Below, piece by piece: positions 34,829-47,362 of a stretch of DNA of 64,000 nt. Numbering within the stretch: the stretch's first letter is position 1; each line of letters begins with the position of its first letter. The notes under the pieces are model-generated. The model did not search any database. It was not told the origin of the DNA and saw only the letters and a list, made by a program, of their open reading frames with translations. The DNA comes from Buxus sempervirens (lineage: Eukaryota > Streptophyta > Magnoliopsida > Buxales > Buxaceae). The DNA lies in NCBI GenBank assembly GCA_947561395.2, contig OX387190.1, positions 24,484,858-24,548,857 on the forward strand. The letters run 5' to 3'. Made by a program: the position numbers and the translations under genes.

Positions 34829-35067
34829 TATATATACTATTAGTAAAGAGAAGAGGGGGAATACTCCCCACAGATTCTGGCTCCATTTTTTTTTTCAGAA
34901 CATTGCTCTCCCCAAACAAAACAGTCCCCCACTATACCTTCTTTTATTTTCAAATTTAAACACATTGTAACTACCTATTTAGAATGGCATGATATCTATT
35001 AGAGTAGGCTGTTTATCTAAGTGGGCCCCATAAATTTGCTACGCGCGTAGCACGTGCAATCCCCTAG
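34829..35067 (+). mobile_element. Short non-autonomous Helitron (3' end clear)
   Basis: The 3' end has the perfect palindrome GCTACGCGCGTAGC (35038-35051), then 12 nt, then CTAG (35064-35067) followed by T. This is the hairpin plus CTRR terminus of plant Helitrons. The left end is placed at the TATATATACTATTAGTAAAGAG motif by similarity to usual Helitron starts, so it is less certain. No Rep/helicase. Confidence 0.65.
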
Positions 35068-35498
35068 TTTTAAAAACCTCAAAGAGGTAAATTTTAATTA
35101 TCTATTATTATTAATAAAATACTCAACTAGGGCTAACAATGAGTCAAATACGGTATGGATCTTCTATGATCTGAATTTGAATCCAAAAAAAAAAAACCGA
35201 TATATGAATTCAATCCAAAATCAAACGGATCTTTTATATGTGAATTTGAATTCAAAACTGAATAGATATATAGCATCCAAATTCAACATTCGACTGATCT
35301 GAATAACCGAAATCTGAATTCAATTTGAATTCACAATGGCTAGGGCAAATTGATTTCTCACAAATGTTGAAACCCTTTGATTTTTTTGTTTAAATAAGGT
35401 TGGTTCAACCATGGTTTATACAAAGTTTACAAATGGTCTAACCTGTGTCTCTAGTCTGGGTTTGTATATAGTATATTGATTTTGGTTAGGATCCTATT
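35068..35498. repeat. Degenerate GAATTC/GGATC-rich repeat, left part
   Basis: Imperfect iterations of GATCTGAATTTGAATCC-like hexamers. It continues at 41408-41600 on the other side of the solo LTR; the joined flanks read TTAGGATCCTATT|CGGATCGG. Similar degenerate DNA is at about 60390-60560. Confidence 0.6.
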
Positions 35499-36162
35499 TG
35501 TGAAACAAGGAAAATCAACCCAATGACTTCCTCGTCATCACACGGGCTCCAAAGAAAGGAAGGAGTCGCCACCATTCATTTTAGGTGTGAATGGGCACCG
35601 AAAATGATTAAATCAAATGAAAAAGCAAAATTAGAGAATAACCCTAAAAAGAAAATAAACCAGAGATGGGTAAGGGGATTAAATTATGAATAGGGGAAGG
35701 TGTTAGGCACCCCCATTCATCCACACAAGGTGGTTGCCAAGTATTGTTCATACTCAAAACAAAGAAAGTTTGCTAATTAAAACAATCAAAAAGGTTTAAG
35801 AAAAATTAAACACATGTATGATTCCTCTATATGAGAAGTCCATTGAAATTTAGACTCTCATTGTGAAGGAATCACCTCTAGGACATTGCCAATTAATGAA
35901 AATCCAAATGAAACTTGAATACAAGCAAGTTAAGGTAAATCCGGAAAACTCGGTAAAAGATGGAATCATTTGACCATAATTCTTTCAAATCAAATTCAAA
36001 TTGAATAAGACCAATGCCAATTGGAATATTAGCACAAATAGAAGATTCATGAAAATTTTCAAGTAAATCCGGTTAAAATCCTAAGAGTTATGCTCATTTG
36101 AAATCTGCTGTTGTAAATCGATAAAAGTGACAAGTGGACAAATTTGGAAATATATTTGTGGA

Positions 36163-39100
36163 TGAGCGCGCGTGGGAAACGCGGCACGGGGTGAATTCGG
36201 AGTCGCCACCGCCTGATGGGGTGCAGGCGGACACCTGGATGCCTAATCTTGTCTATTTAGGGCTTTGGGTCTGCGGCTTGAGATTCTAAGTCTTGGTTCT
36301 CGGTTGCGGGCTGGGGAAGTCCGTAGACACCCCAATCCACCCCGTCGGATGACGGGTCCTGTGGGTTCCCTAACTTGAGTCAGCTTTTCTCACTTTTGGT
36401 TCTCACCCGATTCCTAATCCAGCATGCATTTTTGTTAGGTCTTGGTGGGACCACCTGAGTGGTGTGGGTCCTTTTAATGGATTTTACCTTTGCTTTATCC
36501 TTAAGCGATCTGGGCCTGTTTGGGTGGGCCCCGTTGGAAGGCCCATGGTATCCTTGGTGGGCTTGGGTTAGCCCGTGTGCCCTTGGTGGGCCTCTGTCTA
36601 TCCTGGGAGGCCCTGTGGGCTTCGGCTAATGAGTTGATTATTAAGGTTCAGGTTAGGAGCTTTAAGTGGCTTTCATGCAACTGTGGGCCGGATGAGTTTG
36701 CGGGCCCCTTAGGTGGGCCCACATGGTGGCCAAGCAAGTTTACTTTATCTTTTTAGTTCACAAAAGATGGACACTGGGCTTGGGGCCCGTGATCCGAGTT
36801 TCGGGCTTGAAAGCCCAATTCTTTGAAGTTTAGGGTTTACACCCTAACTTGGTCCGGTTAGCGGGCTTTGGCGGGCCCGACAGGCCCTAGCCCTTGGTCT
36901 CGGCCAAACCAGGCAGTTTATGCATTCATTCATATTAAAAGGCACGGGTGGGCCGCATTGGGTTTGGCCCGCCCGGTTCACATGGTTCATTTTACTTAAG
37001 TTATTTAATTAGCATGCTTTGGAGTTCATTGGGCTTGGTGGGCCCCCTTGGAAGGCCCACAAGTGTGCCGAGTTGGGCCGACGGTCCGAGTCCCTTGCTT
37101 GGTTTCCGGATGACCCGGAAACCCTGTTGGTTCGATGGTTTTAGTGCACATCACTTCAAAATTCGGCAAAGGATCACAAAATGAGCAAAAACCACAGTTT
37201 TGTGTGTATCCGGCAACTCAGGCCGGATACACAGGGTCTGCAGGTGACCCGGCCAGGATGGTCGGATACACAAGGGTCACAGGTGATCCGGCCTGAGTTG
37301 CCGGATCACCCTGGAATGGCCTTTTTTGGGACTTTTACCATCCGGGCTGTTTCCAGGGGGTTTCTGAGATTTCATGGGCCCCAGGGTGGGCCCACGTATG
37401 CCCAGGTTTGGGAGAAGCCGCATTTGGCTTCTCCTTCTTGGACTTTGCGGCAAAGGCAATGAGGGGGGACTTGCTGCCCTCCTTGTCATCTTGGGTCAAG
37501 CTAGCCCTTTGAAATGGGGACCCAAGTATCCCCATTCGGTCTTTAGACTCTCACAACTGCATGCATGACTCCTCTTATATTAACAACATATCAAGATGAT
37601 CAAAACAAAGGCATGCTCCACATACTGAAATGTCTACACATTCTCATGCATCACATATAAAATTTAGTAAGAAATTCAAGCAAAAACGGGATGTCCGGCT
37701 GGGTTTAAACCTAGGCTTATGGCTCATCACGAAATCTCCAGAGAAGGGAAAGAGGAGGGGGATTTATGGGGGTACATTTGATCATAAGATGGGAAGGAAC
37801 ATGCTCCTCCCAAGAGCTTGAAATGAAGCCAACAATAGCATTTTTAAAGGACATGAATATGTGTGAAGGAATGACTCCCGTACTTCCCTAGAGGAACCCA
37901 AGTGGGTTTCTTACGTATGGGGGCTCCATGCCATGAAGGGAACATCAAATGCATGCAAGCAAACATGCGAAAAACAGACCATGCAGCACAAGAAAGCAAG
38001 GAGAAGAAAATACCCCCAAAAAAATCTAAATTTAATATATGATGAAGACAATATGGTGAGGATTCTTACCTGAGGTCCTTGTCCTCGTGTGCAAAGTGGT
38101 GACGTCCCTTGGAGGCGATGCAGCAGCTGGAAACCTCCTTGCAGCACCAACAACAGCTCAAGTCCTTCTGGTTTCAGTAGGAATGGAGAGGAGAAGAAGA
38201 AGCCAAGAATGGCTTGGGGTGGTATGGGGAGGTGATGGAAGGCAAATGGGGTTGGCAGGGAAGAGATTCGAGTGGGAGTGGGTGAGAGAAGAGAGCCCAA
38301 AAATCGCAGAAACAAAGGCCAACCCCGGACTGAGCTGCTGTTTTGCTATTTATAGGCAACTTAATGTATCCGGCAACTCAGGCCGGATACACTAAGGCCT
38401 ATTCGTATCCGGACTCCAAGTCCGGATACACTAGCTTCCCTTTGTATCCGGCAACTCAGGCCGGATACATGACTTAATCATTTTGAAATTTAATGCCGCC
38501 GCGAATCTGTCGGCCTAGTGGTGCGGATTTCGCGCGAACGCCTTTATGTATCCGGCCTTCAAGTCCGGCCATGAAGAATAGGCAGTGTATCCGGTATATG
38601 TGACCGGATACAAATTGAAAAATTACGGATTTGCCCTTCGACTTGACCGATTCGACCGATTTGACCCTTTTTGATATCTACGGATCGCCCGTACGAATTT
38701 TTTATATTTAAGATTTAGTCCCTGAGATATTTTGCTGCGTTGGCTGCCACGTGGGCAGTTCCTGCGCCACGTGTGCAGTTTCCGGCTTTTGCTGCTCGGA
38801 AACTTCGACAGATCATATCTCCTTCACCCGAACTCCGATTCGAGCAAACTCAATTGTGTTGAACTCGTATCGGAGCCCTCTATTTAATAACATGGGGCTA
38901 AGCACTTGGCACGGATTCCGAGAAAAAGTCAACTTTTGGTCTTCCCTTAAGTTTGACTGCCCTTAGAACCTTCATCCGGACTCCGATTCCTGCAAACCCA
39001 GTTGCGCTGGAACCCTGTCGGGATTCTCTATCCATTGGGCTGAAGTAAAGTATTTGGCACGGAAATCGAGGAAAAGTCAACTCTTGGCTTTTCCTTAAGT

Positions 39101-39309
39101 TTGACTACCCTTAGAACCTTCATCCAGACTCCGATTCCTGCAAACCCAGTTGCGCTGGAACCGTGTCGGGATTCTTTATCAAATGGGATAGATCAAGGCG
39201 GCCAAATTTTATCTGATTAAAAGGTCAACTTTCCACCCTCAGGGTTTGATCTTTTAGCCGGGCTTTGCATTTCTGGCCTTTCTGGGAGCGCAAAAATGAG
39301 GTGCTTACA
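36163..39309 (-). mobile_element. GC-richer Tat-type solo LTR (TSD GTGGA), family of element 2
   Basis: It begins TGAGCGCGCGTGGG and ends GAGGTGCTTACA. GTGGA flanks it at 36158-36162 and 39310-39314. 3147 bp. It has GAGTCGCCA at 36200-36208 and TATTTATA at 38347-38354. TATCCGG stem-loops lie at 38366-38468 and 38547-38611, with a further set at 37205-37310. It is noticeably richer in G and C (GGGCCC, GGCCCACC) than its host LTR. Confidence 0.93.
38800..39235. repeat. Tandem repeat of about 130-150 bp, about 3 copies
   Basis: Copies share CCTTCATCCGGACTCCGATT, CAAACCCAGTTGCGCTGGAA and GTCGGGATTCT. The same family repeat occurs in the element 2 LTR at about 12660-13110. Confidence 0.8.
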
Positions 39310-41407
39310 GTGGAGATTGGCTTCATATAAATCCTTGAAATTTTGCCTGAATGAAGTATGTAATGCCATCTTTCAAATAAAACTAGCCCCATACAAAACT
39401 TCATCCGAATGTGCCTTGGGTGACCCCCCAAACAGGCCCAGAAGATCACAGATTATCCCAGAGTTGTGCTATTGAGCAGTTCTGAGTCAATCAAACACAC
39501 AAGATACAAATAAAAGCAAAAAAATTTGAAACCAATTGGATTTGAAAGTAGACTCACAAATGAAAACATAGAGACCAAAATCACTCAAATCAGACTTAAA
39601 ACAAGCAAATGGTGCTCAGTCAAAGTGACAGGTCCAGCAATCTGGCCTGAACTGACCTGTCAACCTTGATCAAATGGTGCCAAAAATCCACTCCATAAAA
39701 ATTAATAAATTTTTACAGGTAAAAACTAGACAACCTCATCTTTCACATGTCTTTGGAATCACTCCAAAATTCATCCGGATGATGAAGTTATGAGTGTTCA
39801 AAGATGTTGTACAGGTGCTGTCCAGATTCGAAATTTTCAAGTAAAACCAACCCAAAACAGTGGGTAAGTGTGCATGATCAATATAATCCGAACTAAAATC
39901 ATTTGAACAATGTTGGAGAACCTCCAGAAATATGTATGGGACGAATTTGGCTCAAAAATCTCATTGATTAGAGAAGAAGTGCCAAAACACCCAAAACAAG
40001 GCAAAAATGCCCAAAACAAAGAGACTAGACCATGAGGTCTTCTCTACTCAAAAATGAACTTGCTTGTATTCATTGGAAAACATTAAGAAATGTCCAAGAA
40101 AGATTTAGTGTAAAGAATCGGTTCATCAATCTCATTGATTAAGAGGATGAACCGAATATGCCCGTAATGAGACAAAAACCCCAACTCGAGAGGTTAGACT
40201 ATGAACGCCTTCTCTTAAAGTTGGGATCACTTGAAAATCATCTAAAACAGTAAGAAAATGCTCAAGAAACATCTAGGGTAAAGATCCGATTCATGAATCC
40301 TATGGATTAAGGAATATGAATCGGAGGCACCCGTATTGAGATAAAAAAATCCAACTTGAGAGATTAGGTTATGAAAACCTCCTCTCAAGGGTAGGATTGC
40401 TTGAAAATCCCTTCCAGGATTATCAAAAGATTGCTTTAAGACCATTTATTTTAGATCTATCATAATGAACACGATAGATCCAAAATACAAGCCTATATCC
40501 TGACAAAACGAGTGAGATGTGTGCATGTGAAAAAAAACATCTCTTTTAATTAATCCACACATCACAACATATATCATTAAAAGTACATCAATCAAATGGG
40601 GTTCTATGTCTAAGGTTCCATTCCCATTCTCGTTTCCCTTAGTTCTCTCTTCGCCCTTTTCGGCTAGAAATAATCTTGGAGTACTTTGAGTAGGGAATGG
40701 GGTTTCACACAACAATAGGCCATTCAAGAGGGTTCTATGATTAAGGGTCAATTCCCATTCTCGTTTCCCCTAGATCTCTCTTCACGTTTTACGACTAGAG
40801 AAAGTCTCGAGGTACTTTGAGTAGGGAAAGGGGTTTCAAACACAAACAGTAGGCCATTATTCTATAGAAAGGTAGAAGAAGAGAACTAACCCTAGAATTT
40901 AAAAACAAAAAATTAAAAGGAGGTTAGGGCTTACCTGGGTGCTGGAAGCAATGGGGCAGAGGTTCCCTTCTCCACTTGGAGTTCTTCAATCTCAAACTCT
41001 TGGTCATTTGCTTGAGGAGAAGCCTCCTATTTATAGGCAAAGGCTAGGGTTAGGGGGAATCCTAATGGTAGACACAATGATGTGTCTAGAATCCCCCAGC
41101 TTAAACCCTAAGGCCATTTTCGAGAATTCCCACTCATAGAGATGTGTAAAACAGTAAAAAAGTGAAAACCCTCGGAATTTTCCAATTTTTACAACAAAAC
41201 ATTTGTATCCGACAACTCAGGCCGGATACAAGCACTACTCTTTGTATCCGACATATAATGTCGGATACAAACCAATCTATTTGTATCCGACACACATGCA
41301 AAAGCTCTTATCCGAATTTCTGTTTCAAATAACAAAAGAAAACTTGTTTTTTCATTATTTTGGCCAATTATTCAACATTTTATGCAGTGCAATTTGGGGT
41401 GTCTACA

Positions 41408-42250
41408 CTATTCGGATCGGATATGTATATATTTGAATTCGAATCTGAATTCGGTCGGATTTGAAATTCCATATTTGTATTCGAATCATGGATCTGTATC
41501 TCATATCAAAATTCGACATTTTCGGATCAAATTCCGATCGGATTTGGATAAATATTTGACCCATCACAAACCCTATACTCAACATCCAAAAATGAACAGG
41601 TTGAGTACCTTTGTAACGAAGAAAGTAAAGAAATGACAACTATAACATTGATCAAAGTTACAAATACACATACCCCTCAATTCACCCTCCCTAAGTAACA
41701 TATTTTCCGTAGCACTCAATGACCTTGGAACATAATTGAATGAGAGCTTCACAACATGGCACCGAGTTCTTACAACCAAGCAACATACGAAGCCTCCATA
41801 GACAACAACGAGGTTGTGTTAGGCCCATGACAATGATTCTACTTTATATAAGTTGATAATAGGACCCAACAAATGGTTCCTTTGTAATTCGGTTCATGTC
41901 ATTTGTCTGCATTTGAATGGAGGAAGATCTAGCACGGAAGACACCCTTGATTAAATGTACAAAGGTTCTACCTTGAGATATATAGTTTGGGATTGAGCCC
42001 CTTTATAAAATCAAATCATAACCTAATCCCCTTACCTTAAAATTTGGTATAAACCAATAATTGAGCCTACTTTTGACTCATTTGATTTACTTTTGAATAC
42101 TTTGGTCACCATCTACACCAAGATCTCATGGATGGTGACGACCACTTTTTACAAAGAGACCATTGGATTTGTGTCAATGCATGTGCAGTGCCACATGAGT
42201 TTTTGACAATCGAGAGGCTAAGTGCTAGGTGAACAAAGAATAATTTCTTA
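41408..42250. other. Degenerate repeat, unassigned DNA and a decayed Tat U5
   Basis: 41408-41600 continues the GGATC/GAATTC repeat. 41600-42000 has nothing I recognise. 42010-42150 resembles a Tat U5 in plus orientation (CATAACCTAATCCCCTTACC, TTGGTCACCATCTACACC, GATGGTGACGACC) but is strongly decayed. 42189-42250 is the start of the duplicated ankyrin segment. Confidence 0.45.
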
Positions 42251-44135
42251 CACTACAAAATTATGACTTTTAGCGGCGGGCAAAAACCGTCACTGAAAGG
42301 TAAAAGCCTGCCTCTAAATAACACGGGTCCACCACAACGCCCACCACGAAAGGTCCTGTCGCTAAATCCTTTTGGTGGCGGTATTTTTTCTCTTAAGCAA
42401 CGGTCAAAAAAACCGCCACCAAAATCCCCCACTTTTAATAAAAATTTAGTAGCTACCCGACTTGCCCCTGCCCCTCCCCATTCGACCATTGCCCCTTAAC
42501 TTGAGTAAGCAAACACAAGGGAAACACTACACTATACTGGCATTCCAAAGAATGAAACTTACAAAAATGGTGCGAAGTCCAATAGCTTTCTCGGTGGCAC
42601 TGTTCCGAACGTTGTCATCTACAAATGGCTGGAGATGACGATTACAGGGAAGAAGTTTCAGAAGGAAGGGGGAAACAAAATTCATGATTAAAATAAATGG
42701 AAGAAATAAGATCAGATAAGGTGTTCGAGCCATAAAGAATGATGAGGATCAATTGCTGCTACGTTGATCGACCTGGTGGATTTCGAAATGTTCAAGCCGT
42801 AAAGTTCATGGCGTCTATTGAAGGTTCAGAACAACGGGGAACTCATCCAATCTGGTGGATTTCGAAATGTTCGGATTGACAGTCTCGAAGCATATGATTC
42901 GATCGAAGCAGTCTTGCAATCCTAACCTTTCGAGAAGCTTGATTGCATGTTGTCTATCTGAATCTGTTAAAGGGTACAAAAGAAACGAGCATTTAGCTCA
43001 AATTAAGCAAAGGACGACTGGATTCATCTTGGAAAAGGAGATTCAAAAAGAAATTTTATATTCTCTTATGAGTTTTCATTGATTGATATTTCACAGAAGC
43101 TTTTGTAGTTGTGGATCTTGTTTGATAATCTCGTAAGGCAACCTTCTGTGCACGAAATTGAAATGGAAACAACAGAGGCTAAGAAAGAGAAACAATTTTA
43201 AAACTGTAAATATCTCGATCGATGTAATAGTCTAAATATCAATTTTATTAGAAGTAATCGAAGAAATAAATTTTCACCAGTGATACAGATCGTTGCAAAA
43301 TACAAATCAGATGAAATTGAAGCAATTTCGTGATTCTCTTCGAAATCAACCAGAAATGCATAGAGAGTTCGTTGCAATTTATTCGACTACAAGTTAAGAT
43401 GTATTACTCGCACACCGACAAGAGTGCTTCCATAAGTTCTGAAAAGATCGACCAGAAGAGTAGAAGCTTTGTCCCTCGCAAAACTATATCTCCCCACGAG
43501 GAACTTTGTATATAATGGAGGGAGGATCAGTGACAGGATTTCAAGTAATGGAAATTTAAGGAGCTCTAGTCTACGAGATTAAGGAAGTTATTTGCGATTT
43601 CATTTTTATTGTTGAACATTTGATATTTCTCCTACGGGCTTCGGCCATTTCACTCTTTGAAGAGTACAATGTATCATCCAGATTTGTTGTAAGCAAAAAA
43701 TAAGATCAATAACAAGATATACAAAGGCAGAGTTAAATAGAAAAAGAGAGAGATTATATCCAAAAAGACAATCAAAAGGAGAAATGGGTTTTACAACAGC
43801 TCGATTAGCTCCATAACTCCATTTTTTGAAGCACAAGATGCAAGAAGAACACCAAAAAAAACAGCTCTCAAATACCAATTTAATCAATATCGAAATGCAC
43901 AGAGAGAGAGAGATGCAGAGAGAGAGAGAGAGAGAGAAAGAGAGATAGGAGATAGAACGTGTAGAGAATAAGAGATATGGAGATATTCACGCAAAGAAGG
44001 ACGGGAAAATAGAGAAAGGGCTATGGAGAAGAAAGGGGGAACAGATGAGAGAGAAAAAGAAAGAATGAAATGAGATTTGTTAGGGGAAGAAGAGGACTCC
44101 TAAAGCCCGCCAGTAATTCCTCCTTTTTTTATTTT
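42251..44135 (+). mobile_element. CACTA-like non-autonomous DNA transposon, right end eroded
   Basis: It starts CACTACAAAATTATGACTTTTAGCGGCGGGC, the usual CACTA terminus with subterminal GCGGCGG/CCGCCAC motifs to about 42430. Near the right end AAAGCCCGCCAGTAA (about 44103) looks like the opposite subterminal repeat, but the final TTTTGTAGTG is missing. Alignment with copy 1 (17005-17118) shows 110 bp of host lost there. No transposase. A (GA)n run is at 43901-43949. Confidence 0.72.
43901..43949. repeat. GA microsatellite
   Basis: About 45 bp of AG repeats with two interruptions, within the CACTA-like element. Confidence 0.9.
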
Positions 44136-44329
44136 TAAAACAACTCACAAAGGCATCAAATTCGTATAGAACTCTTCAACACATTTAATTAACTAGAGTA
44201 TATATTACACAAGCTTTACCGAATGAAAATAAGCCTTTTGGAATTATATCAAGAAAAATTAGGCTGGTAAGTTTGGTTTGGTGCCAAACTGAAGATTTGA
44301 ATGCATTTCATCCTTGGACCAGTCATTGG

Positions 44330-45526
44330 TCAAGTACGGGGCCTGTTGTCTTGCCCCGTAGGAATGCTGGGAGGGTGCTGACTGCTGATAGAAGCAACGG
44401 TACGCAGACGCAAATATAGCACTAAACAGGGAACACTGGAACCGAGGAGGATAACAATGACACATAACCATAATGACCTTGGAGATAACACCGCGTATAT
44501 ACCTGTTACGAAGGCAGCCAATGTGGCAAGAAAAGATGAACCAAGCAAGTATACACCATAACCGACCACTCGAAGTAGAAATTTGGTGTCACCCATCATT
44601 CCCCAGATGAGGAGAAACAGCAGAGTCACAGCGCAGCACATGGCAATTGTATCAAACAACACGAAGGCCATGAATGCAGCCTTCTTTGCAAGTATGGCAA
44701 CACCTGCATTGGGACCATCGTCAGTGTACCCGCCTGGGATTGCAAAGGCAGCTGCAAAAGTTAAGGTGGCCAGGAGTGATGCAACCACCGAAAGGGTGTT
44801 GGCCATTTCTTTCACATTAGATTTGGGATAGAATGTAGGTCGTAATCTGAAAGGATCACCCTTTGAGAAGAATCTTCCGCCCCAAGATGCCTTTCGTCTT
44901 GTAAGGAAAGTCCATAATAGTTGCTGCAATTTGAGTAGAATTGGAAAGTGGTGTTTTTGATAACAAATGGGCATAGAAGAACCAATTCAATTTCATTACC
45001 TGTTGATATGAACTCTCCCATTCTGATTCGCATATGTCTAAAACTCTAAAACCATCCTTGTTCTTGGCCCTCAAGTCCACGCATTTGGTTTGTACAAGTT
45101 CTTTCGCCATCAAATAGTATTGCCTCTTGCTTGCAAGATGCAGAGGGGTGTTTCCATCAAAGTCTGGTTTATTCAAAAGCTCTTTCAATATCGGTATTTT
45201 TAAAAACTTTCTAACTCTTAAGTGGTGACAGTTTGTAACAGCGAGATGCATTGCATTCTGACCACTCTTGTCGACCAGCTCAACTGAATCTCGGCAGTAA
45301 TCAAGTATAGACAGGACTGCTTTATAATAGCCTAAACTTGCCGCAATAAGAAGAGGCGAGTTACCATCATTATCAGCTATGTATGCAGATGAAACGTCCT
45401 TCTTCATAATCAAGCGGATTATCTTTGTGGAATCTCCTGCTGCTGCATAGTGTAGTGCAGTCTTTCCAAACGCATCTTCTTCATTAATGGCTTCAGGCAT
45501 ATTTCTTATAAGAGCTTTTATACAAT
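44330..45526 (-). CDS. Ankyrin-repeat PGG-domain membrane protein, 5'-incomplete, copy 2
   Basis: Exons 45526-45000 and 44923-44330 are joined across a 76-bp intron with GT and AG borders in the same positions as copy 1. The first visible exon again follows an ACCACAG acceptor, so upstream exons are absent. The ankyrin part has FGKTALHYAA, NGQNAMHLAV and DGNTPLHLASKRQ. The PGG part (197 residues) has IPGGYTDDGPNAG and four hydrophobic helices, ending RTVASISSQHPPSIPTGQDNRPRT. Relative to copy 1 there are many scattered substitutions, and the C-terminal tail differs after LYL. Both frames are open. ACD6-like family; function here unknown. The loss of 5' exons in both copies, at the same copia junction, says the truncation predates the duplication. 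Confidence 0.85.
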
Positions 45527-46175
45527 CTGTGGTGTACCACAAAAGTGAGGGAGCAAGAATGTTCAATGTTTATGTGAAAAAAAAAAGTGAAGGGCATGCA
45601 ACACCTTGGTTATGTGGCTTACAAACCCGTGAGGGTAATTGCACGAGATTTAAAGACTTCTCAATCTTTTGGCAAGGATGGGACCAACCACCTCACAAAT
45701 CTCACTAAAGAGATAAATGTTTCAATTCATAACTTGAATAAATAAGTCTCACCATGACACAAAACCAATCGCCGTTTTGGTACATCTTTTATCAGCTAAT
45801 AAAGAGATACCATATATTCAATATAGATAGCATCATAGAGGTGTCAAGTGGTTCTACTGAAATTGAAAACCCAACCATGCAAAGAATTTTTCCAATCTAT
45901 TTCAGTTACGATTTGAGAAATGAAAATTCGAACTAATTAATTCACTTCAGTTTTGTGGTTAAGACATCATTAACACAAAAAAAAACCGAAATTCAGATTT
46001 CAGTTTTTGATTTTTGGTTAAACTAGTTAGTTTGGTCTGTTTTGTCTTACGTACTATAATTTGATTTAATTTTAATCTAACCAACAAAACAGAGCCAAGA
46101 CAAACATGCACGTTAGCAATTCTTAGAAAGATATTGTGTAATCTAAAAGATATCTTTCATTGAAAAAATATCCTC
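45527..46175. other. Intron or upstream flank of ankyrin copy 2
   Basis: Noncoding. It aligns with 18501-19147 throughout. No further exon seen. Confidence 0.6.
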
Positions 46176-47362
46176 AATGATTTGTGTATATCCTTTGATT
46201 GTAATGTTTCCTAATACATGTAAAATCTCTACTTGTAATGTTTCTGTAGGTGCCTATTTTGGATCCAAATCCATGTGTCCAATGTTGTCTTCACAGTGTC
46301 AAAATGCTACTAATGTGTCTTCAAATCTCGATTCTGAGTAGGAAAGGTACGTCCAACTTTGGCCTAAGCCGGCAACTTAGCAGCCGTTCCCATGCCATTA
46401 TTAAATAGAACAGGGTTGGAGTCGATAAGGCGTGATAGGTAGGCAATGTCGAGAATGAGAGACAGAAGATACTCAAATGATCCTGATGTATACTAAGCCA
46501 TAGAGATCCTTTAATGGTTGCAAAACGTTTAGAAGATAACGAAACCCAAAGGTGGACCTAGAGAATTCCCGATAGGCTTGAAGAAGGTTTAGAGAAAGAG
46601 AAGAAAAAGTATTGCTCTTAGCAGTCAAGGAATTAAGGATCTAGTCTTGATCCAATAAACCAAAGATCAAGGACCCTCAAATGGAAGAGAGTTCTCATAT
46701 TTATAGAAGGTGTGGGGTCTCTAGGATTGTAACACTTGTCATCTGAGGCTTCAAGAATGTTTCATGTCTATCATGAATCTGGCCTTAAAAATGTCTAAGT
46801 TCAAGATAAGAATAAAACAAGAGAAAATAATCTTTACATATAATAAAGAATAGAGCTCTCTGATTGGCACACATAGGGTCCCACATGTTAACATGTGATA
46901 TTGTAGATAACTTAATGTCTGCATCATTTTAAGTCGACATGTAAGCAAGACTCATCATTGGCTGCCCACGATTCCCATGCTTGTGTCCACCATACCTTAA
47001 GGACCACCAAATAATCACCCCTAAGTGGGTTCTCGCCCAAGACGGAGATCTCCACTCCAATATGTCAAATAAGTTTCACATTTAATATAAATAAACCATG
47101 CTACATTTAATTATTGTTTCTATCAAGTGACAAATAACCCATGATAAATCTGTCTCTATCACGTGACAAATAATCTATGGCAAGTCTGTCTCCATCATGT
47201 GACAAATAATCCATGACATGTCGTTATATGAGTGACATGTCAAGTATAAAAAATGGTCATCTACAGTTTCCAAATACCTGTAGATTCTCAGCACATAGTG
47301 ATCTATATATATTTGGTAAACCCAATAGATTAGGTTACCAAAATTCTTCATCTCATCTTTCA
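46176..47362 (+). repeat. Copia 5' LTR region
   Basis: The stretch ends TCTTTCA just before a PBS-like TGGTATTAAAGTGGTCATC (47363), the tRNA-Met type of copia elements. The left border at 46176 is where copy 1 jumps to 19148. A minus-strand TATA-like TATTTATA near 46699 suggests that part of the stretch is another inserted LTR. Its exact ends were not found. Confidence 0.5.
47115..47235. repeat. Tandem repeat of about 43 bp, 3 copies
   Basis: ATCAxGTGACAAATAAxCxATG recurs three times, just upstream of the copia LTR end. Confidence 0.8.

Larger units (their letters stand above)
35499..41407 (-). mobile_element. Tat-type solo LTR (TSD CTATT) hosting another solo LTR
   Basis: It begins TGTGAAACAAGG and ends GTGTCTACA. 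CTATT lies at 35494-35498 and 41408-41412. Net length is about 2.76 kb. It has PBS-like GAGTCGCCA at 35563-35571, TATTTATA at 41028-41035 and stem-loops GTATCCGACAT/ATGTCGGATAC within 41205-41291. The duplicated promoter-side blocks at about 40600-40720 and 40735-40850 resemble those of LTR E. Confidence 0.93.
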
